From the NCBI RefSeq assembly GCF_030539875.1, contig NZ_JAUNXI010000017.1, forward strand, positions 1 to 36,111: DNA of 36,111 bases, read 5' to 3'. The stretch is from Methanobrevibacter sp. (GTDB taxonomy: Archaea > Methanobacteriota > Methanobacteria > Methanobacteriales > Methanobacteriaceae). The notes under the pieces are model-generated. The model made no database searches. It was not told the DNA's origin and saw nothing but the letters and a program-made list of their open reading frames with translations. The position numbers were made by a program, and so were the translations under genes. Below, piece after piece: positions 6,205 through 15,690 of the stretch (the stretch's first letter is position 1; every line of letters starts with the position of its first letter).

Positions 6205-6336
6205 TTAATCTACTAATAAAATTTTTGCAATATTGTTTTTAACATCTTTTAATATAACTATCTGATTTCGGGGTAATAAATATTCATGTTCTTCAGAATA
6301 TTCTGTAATCGCACCTTTAACGCCTTTAACATTCAT
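6205..6336 (-). pseudogene. 3' tail of an ADP-ribosyltransferase-like toxin
   Basis: Forty-three residues from ATG 6336 (MNVKGVKGAITEYSEEHEYL, then LPRNQIVILKDVKNN and IAKILLVD) stop at 6205-6207. The segment S-x-E-x-E-Y-L-L-P-R-N followed by a hydrophobic strand is characteristic of the C-terminal part of ADP-ribosyltransferase toxins, where an ESE/ExE-like motif precedes the last strands. Upstream, KYGKKDKKGL can be read in another frame, so the parent gene is truncated and shifted. It lies directly upstream of the immunity-like remnant. Activity is not expected because the NAD-binding N-terminal half is missing. Confidence 0.5.
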
Positions 6337-6925
6337 ACAAGTCCCTTTTTATCCTTTTTACCGTATTTAGAATATTGTATATGGTAAGATTCAGTTTAAG
6401 CATGATGAACAAATATGTTTTTCTATTTAAAACTCCTGTTCATGTAGATTTTCACAATGTTTTGCATATATAATTCAAAATTAGATATTAGCTATTTGAT
6501 GGTTAAGATAGTTTTTGGTTGATGATTAATTTTTTAAAATTCTTTAAATTGCTTATTTTGTGATTAAAACAATTTTGATTAATAATAAAAAATGCATGTT
6601 GGTTGATGATTGAGGTTGATGATTACAATTTTATGAAAAAATTTATATTAATTTGCTTTGAGAATTCAGTCAACTATTCAAAAATTTGACCAGTCACCGC
6701 TTGTAAGTAAATTTTTAAAAACATATTAAATGTGAAAGTGAAATTTTTGTGATTTAAATTCTGAAAAGGAGTAACTATTTGTTTTTTTATATAATCTACT
6801 TTGGGCAACTATGTTTTTACTAATTTTCCTGTTGAATATGTTATTTTTGGATGTTTTTTGCACAAACTCGCACTTTGAAAATATTTATTATTAACGAAGA
6901 GGATAATTTATAATACGATTAAGAA
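6337..6925. repeat. non-coding copy of the 2940-3260 and 1797-2120 segments
   Basis: No gene is visible. About 6470-6790 repeats 2940-3260 (shared GGTTGATGATTAATTTTT and AATTCTTTAAATT) and about 6800-6925 repeats the region upstream of the toxin-antitoxin operon (shared GATAATTTATAATACGATTA in this copy). The order of segments shows that a unit carrying the zeta operon and its flanks was duplicated and then deleted in part. Confidence 0.7.
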
Positions 6926-7402
6926 TAACGCCGATGATCTCAAAAAATCAAATTCTTGCAGTGACTTGGAAGCAGCCATAAAAACTAAGAACTTAGAGAA
7001 GCCATGGCTGAAAAACCTGAAGATTTCACATTTGAAACCCTGCTTTCCACAGATAGAAATCTCAAATTACTAAAAAAAAAGCTAAAGAAAAAGGATACTT
7101 CTTAAGATGCATATATGTTCTCACATCAACTCCTGAAATTAACAAAACTCGCATCGAGATTAGAGAATCAATGGGAGAGCATACTGTCCAGGAAGATGCG
7201 ATTAAATCAGGATATAATAAAGCACTTAAATTGATTCCAGAATTAGTTGGGCTCTTCGATATTGTCCACATATATGAGAATACCAATGTGCCATTTAGAA
7301 TTTTAAAAAAAAAGGAAAGATATTTACTTCCAACGGGAAAATAAATATTGGAGTTATTCAGATATTGAAAAACTCACCGAAATTACGGAATACAGTAATT
7401 AA
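6926..7402 (+). pseudogene. second zeta-toxin-like gene, 5'-deleted and frameshifted
   Basis: The sequence resumes at the codons for NADDLKKSNSCSDLEAA, matching NADDIKKSSLCSDLEAA of the copy at 2320-2897. The antitoxin gene, start and Walker A region are deleted. The rest is collinear (FETLLSTDRNLKLLKK, RIEIRESMGEHTVQEDAIKS, ALKLIPELVGLFDIVHIYEN, KYWSYSDIEKLTEITEYSN) but needs frameshifts near 6985, 7070 and 7315, the last two in A-rich runs. Stop TAA at 7400-7402. It is a dead paralogue. Confidence 0.85.
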
Positions 7403-7749
7403 TAATGGGTTGTAAGCCAGCACTTAAAATGGTTAATATATACTCTTAGATTTAAGTTCATGGCATTCAACATATTAATTTGTATTAGCTCTGAGAATTG
7501 TAGTAAGCATATAAAATTTTATGTATGCAATTTTTGTAAGTATATAAATTTTTGATCATATTTGCAGAAAGTTAGAAATACATTATCATTTTTAATTCTT
7601 GTATTGCTAAGCATATGAGTTTAAAAATCCGAATCTTTTACTTTGTATAACATTCCATTAAAACCCATAACACAATCGCATGAAGTTATGTTTTTATCCT
7701 AATGATTTAAAAATAGCTCCAAAAAAATCACCACGTTTTACTATTCATA
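7403..7749. other. intergenic stretch, nothing recognised
   Basis: AT-rich sequence after the zeta pseudogene. It contains TTTGTAAGTATATAAATTTTTGATCATAT near 7535, a weak echo of the TTAGTATATAAA segment at 1490 and 3280. I see no gene. Confidence 0.5.
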
Positions 7750-8056
7750 AAGAATGTATTATGACTTTCATCAGTTTATTTTCAGTTTTAGGAACATATT
7801 GCCATCAGCAATCCTATCCAATCCTGATTATTTCACCGACCGACAACAGTCTGAATCTTCCAATACTTCGCCACATTCAGAAAATATTCTCCCACCATCC
7901 ATAATAGCTCTTTTTGGAGATATTTTTTCCGTTATGGCAGAATTCACATTTACAAACATTCCCCCTAATCAAATAGCGTTCCACAGTTCACATATGCAAA
8001 ACTCACATTCCCAATCGGTTCATCTCAAAAGGACATTCCAACTAGGCATTATATGA
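7750..8056 (-). pseudogene. possible decayed zinc-ribbon gene
   Basis: Minus-strand reading in mixed frames gives ECPFEMNRL, then YVNCGTLFD, then CKCEFCHNG, and in another frame ISPKRAIMDGGRIFSECGE. The paired Cys-x-x-Cys/CG motifs resemble zinc-ribbon proteins such as those at 12855-14609. Multiple frameshifts and stops are required, so at best it is a remnant. The plus-strand open frames here have no binding site and unlikely composition. Confidence 0.25.
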
Positions 8057-8080
8057 AGCGATTATGTATTTTTTTAAAAA

Positions 8081-9091
8081 TTAATATCTGACTTTTCCGA
8101 TGTGTCTTGTTGCACCGGGATCTTCGCCGTTGAAGTGGGCCAGATAATATACGAACCATTCAAGTGGAATCACCAGTACAAATGGAGAGAGCAATTTATC
8201 CACATCAGCATAATCATTTAAATCATAGACTATTGACTTTAACTCTAACTTTTTAGAAAATTCAATAGCCTTATCTGTGATTTCATCAGATTCAAAGTCA
8301 GACTTTAAAAATATAATCGGAACATCCTTTTCGGCACGTTCAATAAGACCATGTCTGAATTCCGCTGAATAAAGAGGGCAAGCGTGTTTAATAGCCCCTT
8401 CCATAAGCATGGTCATTGCTAATTTATATGAAAGTCCGAAATTAGGTCCGCTTCCAAGACAATAGAAAATATCCTCATCTTTAAATTCCTCGGCCAATGC
8501 CTTATTTTCTTCTTCAGCAGAATTTAACAGGTGTTCCAATATGTTCGGAAGTTCATGCAAATCCGCCAATAGCCTGTTTTTGTTTTCATAATCACTGGCT
8601 GCAAACAATATCTGATAAAGACAGGCAAGCTGAGTAATATAAGTTTTAGTACCGAGAATTGCTGTTTCGGTTTCGCCTTGAGTGACAATTGAAATTCCGG
8701 CTTCCAGAGTCATGGAACTTTCAGGTTCGTTTGAAATTGATACTGTGCTGATTCCAAATTCGTTGGCTCTTCTAAGGGATGCCAAAGTGTCGGCTGTTTC
8801 ACCTGACTGGGATGTGAATATGGCAATAGAATTTTCATTTTTGACCAGTTTTTTATTGTAATAAAACTCATAACCGGTAAATACTTCAATATCGATATTA
8901 GTGCTAGACATGCGAATTGCATCACATACACTATAACATGTTGAAATTGAACTGCCACAACCGATTAAATAAACTTTTTTAACATCAGAAACCAGCTTGG
9001 AAATTTCTTTCAATTTAGGCAACTCTGATTTAAAAGTTCTCCTAAGAGAAACCGGTTGTTCCATCATTTCATCATACATTTTATATTTCAT
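8081..9091 (-). CDS. double-SIS-domain sugar isomerase / deglycase
   Basis: A 336-residue protein of the GlmS-isomerase/AgaS/FrlB type without a glutaminase domain. SIS domain 1 (about residues 30-150) carries the phosphosugar loop [15 protein letters not shown] and the second loop [21 protein letters not shown] domain 2 (about 195-310) carries [18 protein letters not shown] and then [20 protein letters not shown], whose Glu-Phe-Arg-His-Gly is the isomerase hallmark. It should act on a sugar 6-phosphate or its amine adduct in the cytoplasm; the exact substrate is not clear. Divergent from the DUF447 gene at 9190 across a 98-bp AT-rich promoter region. Confidence 0.85.
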   Translation of the reverse strand: MKYKMYDEMMEQPVSLRRTFKSELPKLKEISKLVSDVKKVYLIGCGSSISTCYSVCDAIRMSSTNIDIEVFTGYEFYYNKKLVKNENSIAIFTSQSGETADTLASLRRANEFGISTVSISNEPESSMTLEAGISIVTQGETETAILGTKTYITQLACLYQILFAASDYENKNRLLADLHELPNILEHLLNSAEEENKALAEEFKDEDIFYCLGSGPNFGLSYKLAMTMLMEGAIKHACPLYSAEFRHGLIERAEKDVPIIFLKSDFESDEITDKAIEFSKKLELKSIVYDLNDYADVDKLLSPFVLVIPLEWFVYYLAHFNGEDPGATRHIGKVRY

Positions 9092-9189
9092 AGCTTAAGC
9101 ACCTTTAATAATAAATAATATTAATAATATATTGTTAATAAACCTATAAAAACTTTTGTTAAAAAAAAATAAAATCTTTAAATGATAAT

Positions 9190-9816
9190 ATGGAAATAGA
9201 TTTATCTTCAATCGGAATGGAAAAAGGAAGACAATACGAAACAGTCATTACAACTAAAAATTGTGAAAATATTAAAAATGCGGCACCTATTGGTGTGATT
9301 TGTGCAGGCAGGGATAAAATTTTAAACCGTATTTTTAAAGGAAGCAAAACACTTGAAAATATTATCTCACAAAAAGAGTTTATTGTCAACATCACCCACA
9401 GTCCGGAGATATTTACAGCCTCAACTCTTGGAAATCTGCCTCAAAGCCAGTTCAGCAGCGACAGCGCTTTAATATGTGCAGATGCCTACTTTAAATGTGA
9501 AGTCATCACTTTAACTGAAGCTGTAAAACAAAGCGATCCGGTTAAAAAGAAAGGGGAAGCAATAGTTATTAAGTCCAAAGTGACAGAACTGGTTATTAAT
9601 AAACCAACATCTGCAATGAACAGAGGTTTTGGCTATGTTATTGAGTCTTTATCCAACCTAACACGTTTTGGCATGGTTGGAGACGATGAAAAGGAAGAAT
9701 ATATTAAAAGGTTTAGAGAAGCAAATCGCATTGTGGTGAAAGTTGGATATAAAGAAGACATTGAAGCTATGAGGAAGATAAAAAAGGAGTTGATGAAAAA
9801 AGGCTGGAAACCCTAA
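9190..9816 (+). CDS. DUF447 family flavoprotein
   Basis: A 208-residue archaeal protein of the DUF447 family, whose known members bind FMN in a split-barrel fold like flavin reductases. The pattern [20 protein letters not shown] followed by [11 protein letters not shown] and the second half FNVxxHSP-like [19 protein letters not shown] is typical. The end is basic and helical ([13 protein letters not shown]). Substrate and reaction partners are unknown. It overlaps the stop of adenine deaminase by 4 nt on the opposite strand. A TATA-like CCTATAAAAAC lies about 40 nt upstream of the start; the binding site is weak. Confidence 0.8.
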   Translation: MEIDLSSIGMEKGRQYETVITTKNCENIKNAAPIGVICAGRDKILNRIFKGSKTLENIISQKEFIVNITHSPEIFTASTLGNLPQSQFSSDSALICADAYFKCEVITLTEAVKQSDPVKKKGEAIVIKSKVTELVINKPTSAMNRGFGYVIESLSNLTRFGMVGDDEKEEYIKRFREANRIVVKVGYKEDIEAMRKIKKELMKKGWKP

Positions 9817-11528
9817 TTTCCGACAACATCAATAAATTCAAAAGCATCACCATCAAACAGTCCCAAATCAGACAATTTAAGAAAAGGGATTACAAGCAAT
9901 GCCATAAATGCCATTGTCATAAATGGAGAGTCAAGCATGCAGCCCAATTCCCCGGACATGTTATGTAAAACATCCAACTTTCGGGCAACTTCAAATGCAT
10001 CCTCATTGCTCATCAGTCCTGCAATCGGAAGAGGCAGCGATTCGTCAAGCTCCGGGCCAACAATCGAAAATCCCCCTTTATTTTCAATGATTTTATTAAC
10101 TGCTCTTGCCATCATATCTGCACTGCAGCCAACGACGATAATATTATGGGAATCATGTGCAACAGATGAGGCGATTGCTCCTTTTTTAAGGCCAAAACCT
10201 TTAATGAATGCATTAGCCACATGATTTTTTCCATATCTCTCAACAACTGCTATTTTCAAAATGTCTCCAGAAGTATCCGGCTGAATTATACCCTCCTTAA
10301 CTTCTAAAGTTGCAGAAACTTTATTAGTCAATAATTCACCATTAAAACACTCAATCACGTTAACTTCACATTCATCACCGTCAAAGCGAATTTCAAAGTC
10401 CTGAGCTGTTTTTTCTGTTGCGTCAATTGAGTTTTCAGCTTCGATTTCAGGAACATCGAATAAAACATTTTCGCCGTCAAATACACATTCGCCACCAACA
10501 TATGTTTTTAAAACATTGAAATCGACGAGATTGTCAATAATGATGAAGTCGGCTTTAGCACCTGTTGTAACTGAACCGGCATCCAAACCGTAATGGGCTG
10601 CCGGATTGATGGTTACCATTTCAATAGCTTTAATGATATCCACTCCCAATTCAGCAGCTTTTTTAACTGATTTATTCAGGTGCCCTTTAATTAAATCATT
10701 AGGGTGTTTATCATCACTTACAATAAAATCAAATATTGGAGAGTGGATTCTTCGTTCCAACACTTCCCTCGGCATTATGCCGAAGCTGTCCTGATTTTTC
10801 AAGTGTTCGATGCGCTGTGAAAAATCAAAAAGCCCTTCCATATTTTTAGCAGATGAACCGTCACGAACCATAATCTTCATGCCTTTCTGCTTCTTTTCAA
10901 TAGCTTCATCGAAATTGCTGCATTCGTGATCTGTAACTATATATTGTTCAAGATATTTATCCAATTCTTTACCGGAAAGCAGCGGAGCATGGCCGTCAAT
11001 AGGTTTTTTGTATTGTCTGGCCAATTCCAATTTCTTAATGACTTCCTCATCACCGTTAATAACTCCAGGAAAATTCATCATTTCTCCCAAAGCCACAATT
11101 TCATCCTTTTGAAGCAAATACTCAATGTCATCAGAATCCAAAACAGCCCCTGATGTTTCAAATGAAGTTGCCGGAACACAGGAAGGTGCAGTAAAATAAA
11201 AATTAAATGGAACCTGACTTGCGTTTTCAATCATGAACTCGATACCGTCAAGCCCGCAGACATTAGCTATTTCATGAGGATCGCATACAACCGAAGTGGT
11301 GCCGTGCCTTACAGCAATTTTTGCAAATTGGCCTGGAGTAAGCATTGTGCTTTCAATATGGATATGTGAATCAATGAACCCCGGAAGCAACAAACCTTCG
11401 ACATCAAGTTCATCATCCCCGCTAACTTGAATAGGCATGATTTCTTTAAAGACACCATCTGCAATTGCAATTCTGGCCGGAAAAACAGAGTCAGTCAATA
11501 CATCCAGAACATAGCTAGTGAATTTCAT
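9813..11528 (-). CDS. ade: adenine deaminase
   Basis: Amidohydrolase that converts adenine to hypoxanthine and ammonia for purine salvage. The metal-binding HIHIESTM lies at residues 55-62, followed by [20 protein letters not shown]; further family signatures are [36 protein letters not shown] and, near the C-terminus, [18 protein letters not shown]. Length of 571 is normal for the AdeC type with its extra C-terminal domain. It lies 2 nt downstream of the gene at 11531-12766 on the same strand and is probably co-transcribed with it. Confidence 0.95.
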   Translation of the reverse strand: MKFTSYVLDVLTDSVFPARIAIADGVFKEIMPIQVSGDDELDVEGLLLPGFIDSHIHIESTMLTPGQFAKIAVRHGTTSVVCDPHEIANVCGLDGIEFMIENASQVPFNFYFTAPSCVPATSFETSGAVLDSDDIEYLLQKDEIVALGEMMNFPGVINGDEEVIKKLELARQYKKPIDGHAPLLSGKELDKYLEQYIVTDHECSNFDEAIEKKQKGMKIMVRDGSSAKNMEGLFDFSQRIEHLKNQDSFGIMPREVLERRIHSPIFDFIVSDDKHPNDLIKGHLNKSVKKAAELGVDIIKAIEMVTINPAAHYGLDAGSVTTGAKADFIIIDNLVDFNVLKTYVGGECVFDGENVLFDVPEIEAENSIDATEKTAQDFEIRFDGDECEVNVIECFNGELLTNKVSATLEVKEGIIQPDTSGDILKIAVVERYGKNHVANAFIKGFGLKKGAIASSVAHDSHNIIVVGCSADMMARAVNKIIENKGGFSIVGPELDESLPLPIAGLMSNEDAFEVARKLDVLHNMSGELGCMLDSPFMTMAFMALLVIPFLKLSDLGLFDGDAFEFIDVVGN

Positions 11529-11530
11529 TT

Positions 11531-12766
11531 CTATTCCTCATGTAACGCATTGTAGAGAAGTGGTAAAAATGTTCCAATATCAGTAACTATTCCAACAACC
11601 TGCGCACTTCCCCTGTCAGATAATTTGGTAACGGTGGACGGATTAATATCTACGCAAATACTTTTAACTCTTGAAGGAAGAAGGTTACCTGTTGCAATGG
11701 AATGAAGCATGGTTGCAATCATTATCACCATATCAACTTCCTGAGCATAATGTCTCATCAGCTTTTGTGATTCTGCAGTATCAGTTATGACATCAGGAAG
11801 CGGTCCGTCATCACGTATAGAACCTGCAAGAACATATGGAACATCATTTTTAATACATTCATACATGATACCGCCGGTTAAAGTTCCGTCTTCAACTGCA
11901 TTTTTAATAGAGCCTGAATGATTAATCCGGTTAATGGCCCTCATGTGATGTGTGTGGCCGTGAGCTACAATCTTACCTGTTTCCACTTCAATACCTAAAG
12001 AAGTTCCGAAGAGATTTGATTCAATGTCATGGGTTGCAAGCGCATTTCCCGCCATGATAACATCTATGTATCCTTCCTTGATAAGTGATGCCAGATATTT
12101 GCCTGACCCGGTATGCACAATGGCCGGCCCTGCCACAATACCTATTTTACCTCCGTTTGCCTTGATTTCTTTCATTTCTCCGGCAATACCATAAATCAGA
12201 TTCATTAAAGGTTTTTCAGAGGACACTTCACTGTTCATAAATTCAAATACCTGCTGTTCGTCCCTTGATCTGTGAGGAGGTGTTACCTTAACCCCATCAA
12301 GACCGACAACAATTTTGTCTCCGGCTTTAACATTGGCTATCGGTTTTACAAAAGCCCTTTTTTCATCCTCATCAACAACTACCAGACAGTCCATTTCGAT
12401 TTCTTCAACAGGAATCCAGTCCCCATCATAGAAAATGTGAGTAGTATGATTAGATGATGAATAAAAACCTTCAGGAGCAACTTTATCTTTAACAGATGCA
12501 ACAAGATTAACTTCCTTAATTTCATCAATTGATGCACCGAGCACAGACAATTCATCTAAGATAGACTCTAACAGTTCGGGAGAATCTGCTGAAACTTCGA
12601 TTTTTGCATGACTTACATCTGATTTTTTACGTCCAACATCAATTTCCAAAATATCAAATTCCCCGCCTTTGTCCATAATTATGCCCATTGTCTTAGTTAA
12701 AGTCAATGAATCAATAATGTGGCCTGAAAGCTCAATAGTTCTTTTATTCATAACAATATGCTCCAT
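11531..12766 (-). CDS. archaeal-type ornithine cyclodeaminase (TIGR00300/LOR-SDH family)
   Basis: A 411-residue protein of the archaeal family that carries the conserved LOR/SDH domain (TIGR00300); characterised methanogen members are NAD-dependent ornithine cyclodeaminases that form proline from ornithine. The N-terminal 100 residues are the small ferredoxin-like part ([20 protein letters not shown]). The second half has the nucleotide-binding fold: [40 protein letters not shown] and [19 protein letters not shown]. Spacing to ade is 2 nt, suggesting an operon. Function is assigned by family resemblance only. Confidence 0.8.
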   Translation of the reverse strand: MEHIVMNKRTIELSGHIIDSLTLTKTMGIIMDKGGEFDILEIDVGRKKSDVSHAKIEVSADSPELLESILDELSVLGASIDEIKEVNLVASVKDKVAPEGFYSSSNHTTHIFYDGDWIPVEEIEMDCLVVVDEDEKRAFVKPIANVKAGDKIVVGLDGVKVTPPHRSRDEQQVFEFMNSEVSSEKPLMNLIYGIAGEMKEIKANGGKIGIVAGPAIVHTGSGKYLASLIKEGYIDVIMAGNALATHDIESNLFGTSLGIEVETGKIVAHGHTHHMRAINRINHSGSIKNAVEDGTLTGGIMYECIKNDVPYVLAGSIRDDGPLPDVITDTAESQKLMRHYAQEVDMVIMIATMLHSIATGNLLPSRVKSICVDINPSTVTKLSDRGSAQVVGIVTDIGTFLPLLYNALHEE

Positions 12767-12854
12767 TTTTTAGTTAATAATATAAATTTGGTTTTGGTAA
12801 TATTTAATGGTATGGTTATGATTTAAAAAGATAAAAGAAATGAAAAATGGTTAA

Positions 12855-13670
12855 TTAGAGCATATTTTTGAATTTAGTGATAATGTCTTCGACATTGTCT
12901 TTTAGATAGATGTTTGAGACATAAGCTACAACAACACTTAAAATCAGCAGAATAATCAGATGGCTGCCAAAGTAGCCTTCATAAAAACCTGCAGCAAATG
13001 ATCCAAACATAAATCCGATTATCGGATTTTCTAAAATGCCTAAAATCAATCCGACAAAAAAACCGAATATACTCGCATTAACTTCATTATCAATAGGTGC
13101 TGCAAAAAATCCTACAGCCAAAATAATAGCCATTACAAATGAAAACCATGAAAAACCGATTAATAATCCAAATATGGATAAAACTATAGACACTATTAAA
13201 GCTATAACGGATGGTTTTATAATGTTTTCCAAATTAATTTTCTCCTCAAGGGAAGTATAATCTGATTCATGTTTAGTTTTCACACCAGCATTTACATTAG
13301 TTCCGCACTCTGGGCAAAACTCAACATCCTCTTCTACTTCATTTCCACAATTAAGACATGTTTTTATTTGAGCAGTTTTATTTGGAAAACTTACCTTTGA
13401 ACCGCATGTCGGACAAAACAAAACTTTGTCAAGCAATACGGATCCGCATTTTTCACATTTTAGATTTTTATCTTCTTTTTCAAGTTTATTGCCGCAAGAA
13501 GGACATAATTCATTATCAGAACCTATTTCAGCACCACAGCTGCCACATTTTATGACATTAATTTTATTTGAGGAATTTTGATTTTCAGATTCGATATATG
13601 CATTTCCACAATTCGGACAACTTTCAAAACCATCTGGAACATCAATTCCACAATTACCGCATTTAACCAT
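12855..13670 (-). CDS. four-zinc-ribbon membrane protein
   Basis: A 271-residue protein. Four successive Cys4 zinc ribbons occupy about residues 1-125 (starting MVKCGNCGIDVPDGFESCPN, VIKCGSCGAEIGS, NLKCEKCGSVLLD, KTCLNCGNEVEED), each with paired CxxC motifs. The rest holds four or five hydrophobic segments (SVIALIVSIVLSIFGLLIGF, FVMAIILAVGFFAAP, IFGFFVGLILGIL, HLIILLILSVVVAYV) with small glycine-rich loops. The ribbons should face the cytoplasm. Third gene of a likely operon with 13680-14609 and 14613-15167. Its job is unknown; zinc ribbons often mediate protein contacts. Confidence 0.75.
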   Translation of the reverse strand: MVKCGNCGIDVPDGFESCPNCGNAYIESENQNSSNKINVIKCGSCGAEIGSDNELCPSCGNKLEKEDKNLKCEKCGSVLLDKVLFCPTCGSKVSFPNKTAQIKTCLNCGNEVEEDVEFCPECGTNVNAGVKTKHESDYTSLEEKINLENIIKPSVIALIVSIVLSIFGLLIGFSWFSFVMAIILAVGFFAAPIDNEVNASIFGFFVGLILGILENPIIGFMFGSFAAGFYEGYFGSHLIILLILSVVVAYVSNIYLKDNVEDIITKFKNML

Positions 13671-13679
13671 GATGCTTCA

Positions 13680-14609
13680 CTATCCAAATAATAATCGTTC
13701 TTTTAATTTGTCAAATTCTCCTTGAGTAATTGAACCTGATTCAAGTAATTCCTGATATTCCTTTAATTGTTGAGCTTTACTAGGTTCTGCAGCTTGATTT
13801 TGAACAACAACTGTTTGTGGTTTGTCTTTTAAGGATTCATATAAATCCACTAAGTTTTGACCAAATTCAAAACTTGGAAGTCTAATTTCATAAGAAGTGT
13901 TGTCAACTAATTTGATTAACAATCTATCAAACATGTCTGCACTATCATTGTTTGCAATCATGTCTTTAAATCGTGTTGCTTTAAGAGATTGGATTTTATT
14001 TTGAATGTCACGCTTGATATCATGAGGAGATGTCCAAGCCCTTTTAGTGATGTCCTCATATCTGCTTTCATCACCAAGTCTTTTAGTGACCCTCATTGAT
14101 ACTATTTTATCAAAATAAAAATTATTAATTCCTGCATTGACCTTTTCCCAGTCCCTGTTATCAATTTCCATAAAAACAAATTTATTTTCCTTAATTAGAA
14201 AAAAACCATCAATCATTGTTTCATTGCCAACATATAAATCGGGATTAAAACCTCCAACATATTTATTAATGGTTTTATGCTTACTAGTGGTCTTTTCTAA
14301 CATGTTGAAACGTTTTACACTAGTTAAGAAGTAATCTTCGCCTTTGATTCCAAACTCTTCAGCAAGTTTATCATATCTTGCAAGAACTTCATCACGCCTA
14401 GCATTCCATTCCTGTTGTTTGAAAGATACGGCAGCTCCATTTTCCAATTTATGACCGCATTCACGGCAAAACGTTGTGTTTTTATCATTCTTTGTTCCGC
14501 ATTTTGGACAAACATCAGAAGTGCCTTCAAATTTTTCAACTTTTTCTCCGCAATTAAAACAAAAATCAGACCCGACAACTTCTGCTCCGCAATTTTGACA
14601 TTTAACCAT
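13680..14609 (-). CDS. zinc-ribbon protein with C-terminal SHOCT domain
   Basis: A 309-residue soluble protein. Two zinc ribbons are at the N-terminus (MVKCQNCGAEVVGSDFCFNC and SDVCPKCGTKNDKNTTFCRE), a middle region of about residues 140-265 has strand-rich PH-like composition (KFVFMEIDNRDWEKVNAGIN, IVSMRVTKRLGDES), and the end is a SHOCT domain (QLKEYQELLESGSITQGEFD with KLKERLLFG). Proteins of this plan often regulate or recruit membrane proteins. It is 9 nt upstream of the membrane zinc-ribbon gene and 3 nt downstream of 14613-15167, so the three are most likely one operon. Specific role unknown. Confidence 0.75.
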   Translation of the reverse strand: MVKCQNCGAEVVGSDFCFNCGEKVEKFEGTSDVCPKCGTKNDKNTTFCRECGHKLENGAAVSFKQQEWNARRDEVLARYDKLAEEFGIKGEDYFLTSVKRFNMLEKTTSKHKTINKYVGGFNPDLYVGNETMIDGFFLIKENKFVFMEIDNRDWEKVNAGINNFYFDKIVSMRVTKRLGDESRYEDITKRAWTSPHDIKRDIQNKIQSLKATRFKDMIANNDSADMFDRLLIKLVDNTSYEIRLPSFEFGQNLVDLYESLKDKPQTVVVQNQAAEPSKAQQLKEYQELLESGSITQGEFDKLKERLLFG

Positions 14610-14612
14610 AAT

Positions 14613-15167
14613 CTAACCCCAATTATTATCTTCTAAAGTCTTTTTAAGTTTATTTCCCCAAGATTTTTCTTCCATATCTTTAACAGTTGAATCCAAATTA
14701 CTTGAAACATCGGAAACAGAACTATTTAAAGCATTGATTTTATTATCCATAATATCCAATTCCAATTTCATGAATCCCTTTTCAATATCTTTATATGTTT
14801 GAGAATTGTCCTCATTAATCATTTCCATTCCATTTCCATCATTCAACATGTCCATCAATCTTAAAAATACATGCTCCTGGTGTTGTTTTTCATATTCTTT
14901 TATATCTGCAACACTGTAAATTTTGTCTAACAACATTTTTAAGACATTAATAAAGTCTTCCCTGTCTGAGTGGTCATTAACATTATTTGGAAGAATATCC
15001 GTTTTAAGTAAAAACACCGAATCAATTTTTTCATCAGTTTTTAAAACTAAAGAGTATCCTTTCTGTTCAATATAAACTAAAGCAATAGATTTATTATCAT
15101 AAATCTCAACTTCTACTTTAGCAAATTCTTTTGGAATAGATAGAAAATCTAAATTACGAACTAGCAT
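14613..15167 (-). CDS. uncharacterised protein, first gene of zinc-ribbon operon
   Basis: A 184-residue acidic protein. I place the start at ATG 15167 (MLVRNLDFLSIPKEF), which has AGGTGAT 4-5 nt upstream; the open frame to 15230 lacks such support. The first 110 residues are mixed strand and helix (VEVEIYDNKSIALVYIEQKG), the last 70 are probably a coiled coil (MKLELDIMDNKINALNSSVS) ending in a conserved-looking WGNKLKKTLEDNNWG. No membrane segment. It is the promoter-proximal gene of the operon and may be the regulator or binding partner of the two zinc-ribbon proteins. No family recognised. Confidence 0.65.
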   Translation of the reverse strand: MLVRNLDFLSIPKEFAKVEVEIYDNKSIALVYIEQKGYSLVLKTDEKIDSVFLLKTDILPNNVNDHSDREDFINVLKMLLDKIYSVADIKEYEKQHQEHVFLRLMDMLNDGNGMEMINEDNSQTYKDIEKGFMKLELDIMDNKINALNSSVSDVSSNLDSTVKDMEEKSWGNKLKKTLEDNNWG

Positions 15168-15332
15168 TTTATCACCTATAATATAAACTACTTTCCTCAA
15201 CGATTGCTTCTTATGGTTAGAGATATTCAATTTTCAATTATTATTTTCTAGAATGAAATAAATTTTATTGAAATATCATAACCTCAATAGTTTGTATTGA
15301 TTATTTTATTAAACACAGAATATAAACATTGC

Positions 15333-15364
15333 TATTAGCATGCTAATATCATATAGATATCTAT
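15333..15364. promoter_or_regulatory. two adjacent palindromes upstream of wHTH gene
   Basis: TATTAGCATGCTAATA (15333-15348) is a perfect 16-bp palindrome and ATAGATATCTAT (15353-15364) is a perfect 12-bp palindrome. Their centres are 18 bp apart, and they end 28 bp before the ATG at 15393. This is a natural place for operators bound by the dimeric winged-helix protein itself, and they also lie between it and the divergent zinc-ribbon operon. Confidence 0.55.
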
Positions 15365-15392
15365 TAAATAGCCAAAATTTAAATTCTGAAAT

Positions 15393-15671
15393 ATGAAACA
15401 AAAAGATGACATGAGCATCATCTCTTTACTGGTACGTTCTAAAAAAAGGATTAACGTTCTAAAATCTTTAGAAAAAGAAAATAAAATACCCTCAAAAATT
15501 AGTAAAGATATTGACGATAATAGCAATCATGTATCTAAATATTTAAAGACCTTAAAAGAAGCCGAACTGGTGGAATGTCTTAATGAAGAAGACAAACGAT
15601 ATAGGTTTTATGCCATTACAGATAAAGGCAAATATTATCTGAATAAAGTCGAACACAACTATAAAGACTAA
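15393..15671 (+). CDS. winged-helix transcriptional regulator
   Basis: A 92-residue ArsR/MarR-like winged-helix DNA-binding protein. It has the helix pattern ISLLVRSKKRINVLKSLEKE, the recognition region SKDIDDNSNHVSKYLKTLKE, a wing around ECLNEEDKRYRFYAITDKGK and a final YYLNKV helix, which probably dimerises. No ligand-binding domain or metal-binding cysteines are present. There is no clear ribosome binding site, so the mRNA may be nearly leaderless. The two palindromes just upstream suggest autoregulation. The divergent neighbour is the zinc-ribbon operon. Confidence 0.8.
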   Translation: MKQKDDMSIISLLVRSKKRINVLKSLEKENKIPSKISKDIDDNSNHVSKYLKTLKEAELVECLNEEDKRYRFYAITDKGKYYLNKVEHNYKD

Positions 15672-15690
15672 TTTTTAAAAAAAAAGAATA

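Noticed and set aside
7680-8056. Two overlapping plus-strand ORFs
   Set aside because: No ribosome binding site; the minus strand shows zinc-ribbon-like remnants, so these are probably shadows.
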